The notes beneath the pieces are model-generated. The model searched no databases. It saw nothing but the letters and a program-made list of their open reading frames with translations, and was not told the DNA's origin. Shown piece by piece: positions 34,425 to 44,073 of a DNA stretch of 64,000 bases (positions are counted from its first letter, which is position 1; every line of letters starts with the position of its first letter). This stretch comes from CBDCLY01 sp965218715 (GTDB taxonomy: Bacteria; Bacteroidota; Bacteroidia; Flavobacteriales_E; Vicingaceae). The stretch spans positions 66,077-130,076 of the forward strand of contig CBDCLY010000028.1 of the NCBI GenBank assembly GCA_965218715.1, written 5' to 3'. A program made the translations under genes and the position numbers.

Positions 34425-35717
34425 ATGAGAAAATATTTATTCTTTTTTTTGATATTTCTCCTTCCTAGTGGGGTAGCTTACACGCAAAATGACACCACAA
34501 AGCAAAGTCGATTTGATTTTGCTTCAACCACAATTGGAATTGGCTTAAATTATTCTCGTGGCGGAAATATTAGCTATATAGATGACAACAATCAAATACA
34601 GGATTTCGAATTAAAGAACCAATTCTATCCTATATTATATTTTGGGGGCTTACACTTTTGGAATTCAACAGAACTATATTTTGCTTTTCCTCTGGGACAA
34701 TTAATTTCAAAAAAACCAAGGAACGAGTTAGAAGTGAAAAACAGCCTAAGCGGTGTTTTTGGTGTTAAGTATTATCCCTGGAAAATAAATAACAATAAAT
34801 TTAGACCTTTTTTGGGAATGGAAGTTTCAGGATTAAACTATGAACACCAATCCAGCAATGATAACTATGATGGAGTTCTGAGGACTAAGATAGTTTTTCC
34901 AATTCTAAGTGGATTTTCTTGGAGAAAGAACAAATTGCTAATGGACTTTCAGGTTATGTACAATTACAATAATCAACTCGAATATTACATTTCGCAAAGT
35001 CAAGCTACAACAATAGAAACTCCTTCAATATATTATAATGCCACAGTGAAGCTTTTATTAGAGGGTACGAAAGGTAGTGAAAAGTATCATTACTCTGGAA
35101 AAGAAAAAAAAGACCATGAATTTTTGAAAGCCGAGAAATTGCTCAACTCTATTTATTTAGGAATCGGTCCGTCAACCTCATTTTTTTTTCAAAAAAGTGA
35201 ATACAACTCTGAAGTTCGCCCCTTCCTACATTCTCCTTTAAACTCAAATGTATTTTTGGATTTTGGATTAGGGTATTTTTATGAACCGTTAAATGCATTT
35301 TCTGGTATTACCTATAGAAATATGAAATCGAGTTCAAAAGGCTATGGTTATGAGCAGAACTTATCAAGAAAATCTCTTGGGTTAGAGTTTAATAAGTTTC
35401 TATTTGATTATCAAGGCTTTGTTCCTTATTTAGGGTTAGGAATTAGCTACGAACAAATTACGTTCTTGGAAAACGAGCAAGGCTCAACACACATGATGGA
35501 AGAATCCAATTTGTGGAGACCTGTTTTTGTATTTGGATGGGATATTCTACCAACAAAGCTCGAGTACATAACACTTCGGACAAATTTAAGATACACACCT
35601 AATTTGAGTATTGATGTAAATGGTTATTCTGTGCCCAATAGTCAATTAGAATTTAATATTATTCAATTAATATTTTATCCTCAAAGATTTATGAATTTTA
35701 AAAAGCATAACCTTTAA
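34425..35717 (+). CDS. Outer-membrane beta-barrel-like protein
   Basis: A 430-aa protein with a signal peptide (MRKYLFFFLIFLLPSGVAYT) and strand-rich sequence with many aromatic residues spaced by two: two barrel-like halves can be seen (residues 30-210 and 245-430), each beginning with an IGxG motif (TTIGIGLNYSRGG and LGIGPSTSFFFQKSE), as if by internal duplication. No family is recognised. It starts 26 bases inside its cassette (34399) and is followed 2 bases later by the CPBP gene. Confidence 0.6.
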   Translation: MRKYLFFFLIFLLPSGVAYTQNDTTKQSRFDFASTTIGIGLNYSRGGNISYIDDNNQIQDFELKNQFYPILYFGGLHFWNSTELYFAFPLGQLISKKPRNELEVKNSLSGVFGVKYYPWKINNNKFRPFLGMEVSGLNYEHQSSNDNYDGVLRTKIVFPILSGFSWRKNKLLMDFQVMYNYNNQLEYYISQSQATTIETPSIYYNATVKLLLEGTKGSEKYHYSGKEKKDHEFLKAEKLLNSIYLGIGPSTSFFFQKSEYNSEVRPFLHSPLNSNVFLDFGLGYFYEPLNAFSGITYRNMKSSSKGYGYEQNLSRKSLGLEFNKFLFDYQGFVPYLGLGISYEQITFLENEQGSTHMMEESNLWRPVFVFGWDILPTKLEYITLRTNLRYTPNLSIDVNGYSVPNSQLEFNIIQLIFYPQRFMNFKKHNL

Positions 35718-35719
35718 TT

Positions 35720-36448
35720 TTGACAAAAGTATCTATTAAATACGGTAACATAATTGCCTATATCATTTTAGTTTTGTTGTTGCGTTATCTTATTAGGTAT
35801 AAGGTTCAAGTACACCAATTCAAACTTGCCTTTCTTCAAGATAACAATTACCTTTTTGCAGGTCTTAGCACCCTAATAGCAGGGAGTGTAGGGATTTTTC
35901 TACACAGAGGACTTTCCAACAAGATTACTATTCTCGGGAATACTGCCTTGAAGAATACATTGATTTTGTGCTTACCCATTATTGCTTTTTCAATAATTGG
36001 AATGGATAATCACTTTGGGGTGAACGAATCATTATTTGGATTTGCTTATGCTTTGATTAATACGATTTATGCATTTACAGAAGAATTTGGTTGGAGAAAG
36101 TATTTGCAAAATGCCTTGGAAGGACTAAATAGAAACGTAAAATATGTTTTTATTGGTGTGGTCTGGTGGATTTGACATTTTAGATTTGATACGCAGTTTG
36201 ACTTATTCATTTTTCCACTCATTTGTCTTGGAGGTGGTTTTCTATTAGGAAAATTAGCAGATGATTGTAAATCAATTCTACCTGTGATTTCTATGCATAC
36301 CTTAATTATCTTGACTACAAATTCAGGAAATTTTGGAAAGAATGAAATAATGGGAATTGGAATCGTGATATTGGGATGGATATTAATTGAACAAATATGG
36401 GAAAGGAGAAAAGCAAATAACAAAAGCTATGACGATAATGCTCCCTAA
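35720..36448 (+). pseudogene. CPBP-family membrane peptidase with in-frame TGA
   Basis: Residues 1-151 read as a CPBP (CAAX-like) intramembrane protease: several transmembrane helices and the motif FTEEFGWRKYLQNAL (EE-x3-R), up to GVVWWI, where TGA stands at 36173-36175. The same frame then goes on for 91 codons, HFRFDTQFDLFIFPLICLGG and a further transmembrane helix, to TAA at 36446-36448. Family members have Trp-His at that point, and TGA is one base from TGG, so this is a nonsense mutation in the catalytic-site helix. The start codon is TTG. The end of the frame runs into the attC-like site. Confidence 0.8.
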
Positions 36449-36480
36449 TCGGTCGCACTACGCATAGCCCAGCCGTTATT
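36416..36480 (+). repeat. attC-like site 8, at the right end of the array
   Basis: AATAAC-AAA-AGCTATGACG at the left and CGCATAGC-CCAGCC-GTTATT at the right. Here the left core AATAAC pairs with the GTTATT that follows the site. It does not complement the opening GTTAGCAAAC (34399) of its own unit, in contrast to the other sites. Confidence 0.6.
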
Positions 36481-36500
36481 CAATTAACTAAATCTAAAAT

Positions 36501-36611
36501 ATGAGAAAGCGATTTGCCTTATTATTCAAGCTACTGCCAATCTTTGAATGTATAAGTCAGAATGCAGCTATTGAGCAAATAGAATTTAACAATACCGCAC
36601 AACAATATTAA
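36501..36611 (+). CDS. Possible 36-aa remnant with signal-like start
   Basis: MRKRFALLFKLLPIFECISQ followed by 16 polar residues and TAA. It looks like the beginning of an exported protein cut short soon after the last attC-like site. Probably a gene remnant; function cannot be told. Confidence 0.25.
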   Translation: MRKRFALLFKLLPIFECISQNAAIEQIEFNNTAQQY

Positions 36612-36634
36612 CACTGCATAAAAACAGAATATAT

Positions 36635-39091
36635 TTACTTCTTAACAATTAGCTTTTCAGAAGTACCAATTTCGTTGGTATTCAACGATATTAAATACAA
36701 TCCCGGGTCGAAATCATGATCGATTCTTAAATCTAAAACCTCCTCCTTCAATTCTAAATCTTCTAGGGTATTTGAATACACGGTTCTTCCTTGGAGATCC
36801 TTTATTTTAATACTTATGTGATTTGTGACTGAATTCGTTCTACCAATTCTAATATAAAAAGATTCCTTCGAAGGGTTAGGATGTATTGAAAATCGTTTTT
36901 CTTGATTTTTGAGATGGACTACAACTGGATCAAAATATTCACTTACACCATCAAAATCAGTTTGTTTCAATCGGTAATAGGAAACCCCTCTGTTTGGCTC
37001 ACAATCAAACGTTTGATACCTTTTTATTGATGTAGAATTTCCTGCTCCATCCATTCTAACCACTTCTTCCCATATATCCCCATTTAAAGTCCGTTCAATT
37101 GTAAAATAATCATTATTTAATTCTGAAGAGGTTTCCCATTCCAATTGAACTTTTGTATTATTAAATTCTTGAGCATTAAATCGAAGTAAGGTAATTGGCA
37201 AAGGTGTTTGCACTAAGTCAATTGTTGCAATTGTAAAGCGTCTATTATCTGTTAAATCAGTGCCAGATACGGTTGCAAATTCATATATATTGGAGCCTAA
37301 AGAGGTTGCACCAGATATTACTCCTCCGCCTGCAACTTGTTTCATCATCAAAAATCTCCATCATTATCCGTATCAATAAGAAGTCTTAAATCACTAGAAG
37401 TAACAGCACCTAAGGAAGTCAAATCCCACCTCATGTCAACGTCTCCAACATTTATACTAGTTCCTGATGTATTTACCTCAGATACTCGCCAAACTCGCTC
37501 AAGTCTTGCTTCAACGCCTTCACTACTTGGAACATCTACTTCTTCTGTTGCTTCTAAGGCTCCATTATCATGTCCCCATATCATGAATTCATCATCTCCA
37601 AGGTCTGTAGCATTATGAATACAAAGAATGGCAGAGCCTTTACCAGCTGTCTTCATGTTTGAATCATCTATCCTTCCAATTCCTGCAACTTCAAAGTCGT
37701 AATTTCCATTTGCACCATCATCATTATCGTAAATATCATTTGCGTCTAATCCAATATTATATTTGGCCGACAAGTAATTATGTACAATTATTGATTCCGC
37801 GCCATTTAAATCTCTATCAAATACAATTATTTCTGAAACATCTCCTTCATAATAGGTAGATGTAGTCTGATTAGAACCAATACGTGCAAAAGTTGAAGTT
37901 GTGTTAATTGTTTTATTACTTCCAGCAAGATTTGACTCCGTTAGTTCTCCACCATTTTCGAGTAACTCTAACTGATTAGAAGTGGTGCTATTAAAGGGTA
38001 AAACAATTGTAACGATTCGTAAATTTGATGATGAAGTTAAAGATGTACCATATCTATGTCCATTTAAAGCTACACTAACCTCATCATCATCATTTGTAAT
38101 ACTAAATCGTTCTCCAGTAGAGTTAGTTCCATGAGCTAGGAGGTTCTGATTCGAACCTGAAGTTGAACCTTCTGCCACTAAAAAATAGGTGCGAGCAGTG
38201 CTTCCCTGTGGTAAACTACCTGGATTGGAAATATTCATATATTCATTGCTTGCACTCGAAAAATGAACAGCAGGAAAGCCATTGTGCTGAGATGTTTGAT
38301 AATCTGGGGAGGCAACTGAAATAGCATCATTATTATAGCCACTTAGGTCATTCCAAGTTGAGACATCGTCACCATTCTCCGCAGGATCAGAAGATGCATT
38401 TTCAACATTGACTTCTGCTTTCAACCACAATTTTAATCTTGAATTTCCTTCCGATGTCCCTACTCCTCCGGGTCCATCACTACAATTTAGATCTACTGAA
38501 TTTAATGTAAGCTCAAACCCTTCAGTCGCACTAGTTCCACTAATTGCATTATACAACCATGTGAAACTTGTAATGGTTGACATTGAAGCATTCCAATTTG
38601 TACCTGCACCTGTATTGTATTCATTCATTCATTACTGCAGTTGCATCTTCTACAATTGTCGAAGGTAATCCTCCTGTTATTGCCACTCCATCTACTGACA
38701 TTCTTGCCCCCCCATTTGAAGAAGTTTCAGTTATTGTTATCGCACTTCCATCTGGATTGGAAACCGTTATCTCTTCTCCGTTTAATAAATTTTGATAACT
38801 CTCAAGGCTTATGTCTGCTGTGCCATTTAAAAAAGTGAGTGTAAAAGAAGCATTATCTGCATTCCTAATAAAAACTCTTGAAGCTGTGGTAGCATCTATT
38901 TCAGGGTCTCCTGAAACTGTATTAACAGTAATTACTGCGTTAAGCCCTGTATTTCCAAAATTCCAAAGTGTGTCGTCATCTACAAATGAATCTCCTAATG
39001 ACAAACCTGTTTCATCTACCCAATTAATTTGAGAAAAAATTAATTTAGGTATGCTACAAATTATTATTATTATTATCAGTCTGGTTCCCAT
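36635..39091 (-). CDS. T9SS type A-sorted surface protein, broken by two frameshifts
   Basis: Three consecutive open frames form one exported protein of about 815 aa. The first (39091 to 38621) has a signal peptide and strand-rich repeats; the second (38628 to 37348) has the LKLWLKAEVNVEN and VSTWNDLSGYNNDA pattern of LamG-like/DUF8202 domains; the third (37351 to 36635) has a fibronectin-like region and the C-terminal sorting domain (FSIHPNPSKESFYIRI, GLYLISLNTNE, SEKLIVKK). T9SS moves such proteins across the outer membrane. The first break is at a run of ATGA units (38620-38635); one unit fewer restores the frame. The second is at a T run near 37350; one T more restores it. Confidence 0.75.
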
Positions 39092-39423
39092 ATTACCAAA
39101 TTATACAAAATTTGATTCTAAAGTTTTTGAATAAAATGGTATGAGCTGCATTTTATTACAAAACTGTTAGCCTGATGTCTAAAAGTTTGACGTAAAATAT
39201 GGCCTTGAAATATTAAAAAGTCCCTAGCTCCCGCGCGACTGCATCGCGTGGTCACCAAATTACAACCCAGCTCCGCAGGATTTCAAATGCTGTGCAATCC
39301 CTGCTAAAAACACTAGTTAAATCGACAAGATTAGTCAACTAGAGAATCACTCCAAAAAACCTACAAGACACAACAGATTTACTTTGAGTCGTCTTGTCAA
39401 GCTTAATCAGGAAACCCAAGCAT
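39092..39423. other. Non-coding stretch between T9SS gene and nqr terminator
   Basis: About 330 bases without a convincing gene on either strand. It must contain the promoter of the T9SS-sorted protein (read leftwards). A small GC-rich patch (CTCCCGCGCGACTGCATCGCG) stands out from the AT-rich surroundings, but I see no further structure. Confidence 0.4.
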
Positions 39424-39456
39424 AAAAAAAGCCCTGATTCCTCAGGGCTTTTTTTC
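39424..39456. terminator. Intrinsic terminator after nqrF
   Basis: AAAAAAAGCCCTGA-TTCC-TCAGGGCTTTTTTT: a perfect 7-bp GC-rich stem with an A tract on one side and a T tract on the other, so it can stop transcription from both directions. It lies 13 bases beyond the nqrF stop. Confidence 0.92.
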
Positions 39457-39468
39457 TTGTGATGGTTT

Positions 39469-40774
39469 TTATCCTCCAAAATCATCAAAGGCTACGTTTT
39501 CTTCAGGTACTCCCCAATCGTCGCACATTTTTAAAACGGCTTGGTTCATCATCGGTGGTCCACAGAAATAGAATTCAATTTCTTCTGGCTCTTCGTGATT
39601 GGATAAGTAATTGTCGATGAGTGATTGGTGCACAAAACCCACAAAGCCGTCTCCCTCGCCTTCTAAACCGTCTTTGATTTTCCAATTGTCTTCTTCCAAG
39701 GGCTCAGACAATACCATATAAAATTTGAAATTTGGGAAATCTTTCTCCAAAGCTCTAAAGTGATCGATGTAGAACAATTCTCTTTTAGAACGGCCACCGT
39801 ACCAGTAGGATACTTTGCGGCCAGACTTAATGGTTCTGAACAAATGGTACAGGTGAGAACGCATCGGCGCCATTCCAGCCCCACCGCCAATGTACAACAT
39901 CTCGGCGTCGGAATCTTTGATGAAGAATTCTCCATAAGGACCAGAAACAGTTACCTTGTCTCCCTTCTTCTGATTGTAGATGTAAGAAGAAGCAATTCCC
40001 GGATTAACATTCATCCATCCGTTCTTATCTCTGTCCCAAGGTGGTGTTGCAATACGTACATTCAACATGATTCTTCTTCCTTCTGCAGGATAAGAAGCCA
40101 TGGAATAGGCTCTTTCTACAAAATCATCGTTCTTCATCTGCAATGGCCATAAGTTGAACTTATCCCATTCTGCTTTAAACTTATCTGGCTCTCCTGGATG
40201 CTCCTCTGGATGCGCAGTGATGTCCATGTCTTTGTAGTTTACCACACACTTAGGAATTTCAATTTGAATGTATCCACCCGCTTTGTAATCCATATCTTCT
40301 GGCAATTCAACAATGAATTCTTTAATGAATGAGGCCACACTGTAGTTAGAAACCACTGTAGCTTCCCATTTCTTAATTCCAAACACTTCTTCTGGCACTT
40401 CAACTACCATGTCCTCTTTTACCTTCACTTGACAACCTAATCTCCAATTATCGGCAATCTCTTTTCTAGAGAAATAAGGCTTCTCTGTAGGTAGAATTTC
40501 TCCACCTCCACTAGTCACCTGACATTTACACATGGCACAAGTTCCACCGCCACCACAAGCAGATGGTAAAAAGATTTTTTCGTTGCTAAGTGTAGATAAC
40601 AATGTGCTACCTGCAGAAACCTCAACGTTTTTTCTCCGTTAATGTCAATTGAACAGGACCTGAAGAAGTTAGTTTTGCTTTCGCCCACAATAACAAACTT
40701 ACCAATAAAAGAACTACGATTAAGGCTACAACAATGGCTGAAAAAACTGTTACTGTATTTAATGCTAAAACCAT
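39469..40774 (-). CDS. nqrF: Na+-NQR subunit F (N-terminus frameshifted)
   Basis: NqrF takes electrons from NADH through FAD to a 2Fe-2S centre. The intact frame from 40602 has the cluster motif CGGGGTCAMC and a fourth Cys (GCQVKV), the FAD-binding RAYSMASYPAEG, the NADH-site GGAGMAPMRSHL and the ending FDDFGG. The N-terminal transmembrane part (MVLALNTVTVFSAIVVALIV) is in another frame from ATG 40774; the joint at 40626-40645 (NGEK-VEVSAGSTLL region) needs two one-base insertions to restore, one of them in an A run. Last gene of the operon. Confidence 0.85.
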
Positions 40775-40788
40775 CTTATTTCTTTAAA

Positions 40789-41404
40789 TTATAATTCAAT
40801 TCCCATAAAACTCATGAAAGCAATTCCCATCAAGCCTGTAATGATGAATGTAATTCCCAATCCTCTCAATGGAGCAGGTACATTTGAATACCTAATTTTT
40901 TCTCTAATGGCGGCAATGGCAACAATGGCCAAGAACCAACCTACTCCAGAACCTAATCCAAATACTGTGGCTTCTCCAATGTTGGCATATTGGCGCTCTT
41001 GCATGAACAATGAACCTCCTAAGATGGAACAGTTTACTGCAATTAATGGCAAGAAAATACCCAAAGCACCATACAAGGCAGGAGCAAATTTTTCAACGGC
41101 CATTTCTACCAATTGTACCATAGAAGCAATTACCGCAATAAACATGATGAAACTTAAGAAGCTTAAATCTACCTCAGCAAATTCTTCTCCCAACCATACC
41201 AATGCTCCTTCTTTCAGGACATAGTTTTCTAATAAATAGTTTACCGGCACAGTTACCACCAATACAAAGATTACTGCCTGCACCTAGCCCTACTCCTGTT
41301 TTTACTGTTTTAGAAACAGCCAAATAAGAACACATTCCTAAGAAATAGGCGAAAATCATGTTGTCGATAAAAATCGACTTGACGAAAATGTTAAAATATT
41401 CCAT
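40789..41404 (-). CDS. nqrE: Na+-NQR subunit E (frameshifted)
   Basis: NqrE is an integral membrane subunit that, with NqrD, holds an iron centre and forms part of the Na+ path. The start at 41404 (MEYFNIFVKSIFIDNMIFAY, then GMCSYLAVSKTVKTGVGLGA) is in one frame and the rest (VIFVLVVTVPVNYLLENYVL onward to GIEL) in another. One extra G near 41283 (GCAGGCAGTA for GCAGCAGTA) explains the break. Corrected length is about 204 aa, normal for the subunit. Confidence 0.85.
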
Positions 41405-41418
41405 TTTCTTATGCTTTA

Positions 41419-42098
41419 TTAGTCTTCAATTAGTTTAGTATTTTTTGATCGTTGAATCCAAATGATGATTCCAACCGTAATCAAAGCCATTGGAGGCAAA
41501 ATCATCAATCCATTGTTGGTGTATCCAAAATCGTAAAAGGCATCTGGTATGATTTGGAATCCCCAAAATTTACCTGAACCAAAAAATTCTCTTACCACCG
41601 CAACTGCAATCAAAATCCAACCATAACCCGCTGCATTTCCAATGGCATCTAAAATGATGGCCATGCTTTATTTCCTAAAGCAAAGGCTTCTAATCTACCC
41701 ATGATGATACAGTTGGTAATAATTAAACCAACAAATACTGAAAGTTGTTTACTTACATCGTATACAAATGCTTTAAGCACTTGGTCAACCAAGAATTACC
41801 AAAGCGGCAACAATTACCAATTGCACAATAATCCTTACTCTAGATGGAATTAAGTTCCTCATCCAAGAAACAATTAGATTGGCTCCGATCATTACTACCA
41901 ATACCGACAATGCCATTACAACGGCTTGTTTTACTTGTACGGTAATGGCCAAGGCCGAACAAATTACCCAATACCTGAATGGTAATTGGATTGTCATCGT
42001 TCAATGGATCACTCAAAAGGCTCTTGTTCTTCTTAGAGAACAATGGCTCTTTTGGCTTCTTTTACTGCAACTTCTGCTGCTTCTGCTGTTTCACTCAT
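41419..42098 (-). CDS. nqrD: Na+-NQR subunit D (several frameshifts)
   Basis: NqrD is the partner of NqrE in the membrane. The pieces are in order: ATG 42098 (MSETAEAAEVAVKEAK), FSKKNKSLLSDPLNDDNP, ICSALAITVQVKQAVVMALS, DQVLKAFVYDVSKQLSVFVG, NCIIMGRLEAFALGN, then the open end from 41664 (GNAAGYGWILIAVAVVREFF to the stop). At least four one-base indels (near 42045, 42000, 41790 and 41670) separate them. The protein sequence is otherwise well conserved. Confidence 0.8.
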
Positions 42099-42111
42099 TT
42101 CTTACGCTCGT

Positions 42112-42849
42112 TTAGTATGTTATAGTAGATGCTTTTTGTTGCCCTTTAAAATAAGGAACATAAACGTTTAAAGTTCTTTCTATCATTTCACCAACTCCTT
42201 TAGAAGTAATGGTTCCTCCAGAAATACCGTCTACTTCATGATCATTTCCGCTCACATCTGTTCCACCCTTTTACCACTTCTATGAAACAAATTATTCGCC
42301 AGCTCATTGAAAATGGTTTTACCAATAAATTTATCTTGAAAACTCTGCTCTGATTAATTTCTGCACCTAAACCTGGTGTTTCTGTTTTGTGATCGAAAGT
42401 TGAACCATAAACGTGTATTCATAGTCTCCATCAAAAGCAACGTATCCCCAAATTGGACCCCAAAGACCTTTTCCTGCTAATGGCACAATGTATTTTCTTT
42501 GTCCATTGTCTTCAAAAACAAACAAAGGAAAGTTTCTTTTGTCTGCATCTAAGGTTTTAAATTCTTTTACCACATCAATATCAAATGGCGTTTTGCTAGC
42601 ATCTGATTGCAATTCGCCATTATTGTTCAGCATCAATTGCTCAACAATGTATTGGTCAAATTTCTCTTTTGCTTCTTCAGGAGTAGCTTCAATCTTTACA
42701 GAAGCCAATATGTTTTGCATTTTTTCTAAACGCACATTTTCCTTTTGCATTGGCTTTAAACTTTCTGCTGCAAAAGCTAAAGTAGCCGCAACTACAACCA
42801 CTAAGATGGCAGAGAAAGTAAAGGTGTATGAATTCTTATTTACATCCAT
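42112..42849 (-). CDS. nqrC: Na+-NQR subunit C (several frameshifts)
   Basis: NqrC carries a covalently bound FMN on a periplasmic domain. The first 150 codons are intact (MDVNKNSYTFTFSAILVVVV, ... GLWGPIWGYVAFDGDYEY); then three or more indels (near 42405, 42345 and 42270) break the part with the flavin-attachment motif DGISGGTITSKGV, which is still legible in another frame, up to the stop at 42112. An FMN-linked Thr within that motif is expected from the family. Confidence 0.82.
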
Positions 42850-42854
42850 TTCTT

Positions 42855-44053
42855 TTATTTAAGCGGCTTAACTGCTAAGCTTCGTTTTAGTCTTCTTTTA
42901 ACATTGGCTTCAATCACATAATGATCGATTAATGGCGCCATTACATTCATGAATAAGATTGCCAACATTACTCCTTCTGGGTATGCTGGATTAAATACAC
43001 GAATCATAATGGCCAAGAAGCCAATTAGGAAGCCATAAATGTATTTTCCCATTGCCGTTTGTGCAGCCGTTACTGGATCTGTTGCCATGAATACAATTCC
43101 AAAAGCAAATCCACCAAACACCAATTGCTCATGAGCAGGCACCAACATAAATTCGTTGGCTCCCCAAAGGTTGAACAATAAACCCATTACATAACCTCCA
43201 AGAACACCAGATAACATAATTTTCCAACTTGCAATTCCTGTAATTAATAAGGATAGCAGCTCCAATTAAGATGGCCAAGGTTGATGTTTCACCAATAGAA
43301 CCTGGAATGCATCCTAAGAAACCTGCCATGAAAGGTGTCGGCGTACTCTACACCTGCGGCATTGACAAAACCCGAAGATTTTTCAGTTGCTTGTGCCAAC
43401 AAGGTTGCTCCTGTTGAACCGTCAGTGAATGCATTCTCAGCATCTGTTCCGGCGCCAATCCAAACTTTATCACCCGACATCCAAGTTGGGTAAGCAAAGA
43501 ATAAGAAAGCTCTTGCTGTTAAGGCTACATTCACAATGTTCATTCCTGTTCCACCAAATACTTCCTTGCCAATTACTACGGCAAAAATGGTGGCTACGGC
43601 TACCATCCACAATGGAATTTCAACTGGTAAACAAAGGGGAATAAGCATTCCTGAAACTAGGAAACCTTCTTGGATCTGATGTTTATTAATGATGCAGAAG
43701 ATAAATTCTACACCCAAACCAACTCCGTAGGAGACCACTACCAATGGCAATACTTTTAAAGCTCCATAAAGGAATTGCTCCATGAACGTTACCGTTTCAC
43801 CTGTCGCCAAAAAATGCTGGTAACCTGTATTCCACATTCCAAAAAGCAAAGCAGGAACCATGGCCAAAACAACCATGATCATGGTTCTTTTCAAGTCAAT
43901 TCCATCTCTAATGTGAGAGCCTCTATGTGTGGTATGCCCCGGTACAAATAAGAAAGTTGCCAAACCATCGTATACTGGATAGAGGTTCTCAAGCTTCCCA
44001 CCTTTTTCGAAATTGGGCTTAATTTTTTCTAATAAATTGTGGATTGGATTCAT
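42855..44053 (-). CDS. nqrB: Na+-NQR subunit B (two frameshifts)
   Basis: NqrB is the largest membrane subunit, with a covalent FMN and riboflavin, and is part of the Na+ channel. The N-terminal frame (44053 to about 43335) ends in FVNAAGVEYADTF; the middle (MAGFLGCIPGSIGETSTLAI) is in a second frame; the end (TGIASWKIMLSGVLGGYVMG to VKPLK) in a third. The breaks are near 43330 and 43245. The FMN-site segment PGSIGETSTLA is intact as text. Corrected length is about 400 aa, as usual. Confidence 0.85.
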
Positions 44054-44073
44054 CGTGATAATCTTTTTTCCTT

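Noticed and set aside
35720..36448. TGA read as Trp or selenocysteine
   Set aside because: TGA ends several intact genes here (parA, hsdR, YgjP-like), so it is a normal stop; no selenocysteine structure follows, and the residue expected is Trp.
19932..36480. Transposon or insertion-sequence origin of the repeats
   Set aside because: No transposase frame, no target-site duplication and no terminal inverted repeats common to all units were seen; the core bases differ from unit to unit and match only within a unit, which a transposon would not give.
40620..43340. Real pseudogenisation of the Na+-NQR operon as the first explanation
   Set aside because: The pieces are conserved at the protein level over their entire length and the same kind of insertion occurs in sucC and lolD; a sequence-error explanation is simpler. 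It is kept open in the findings.
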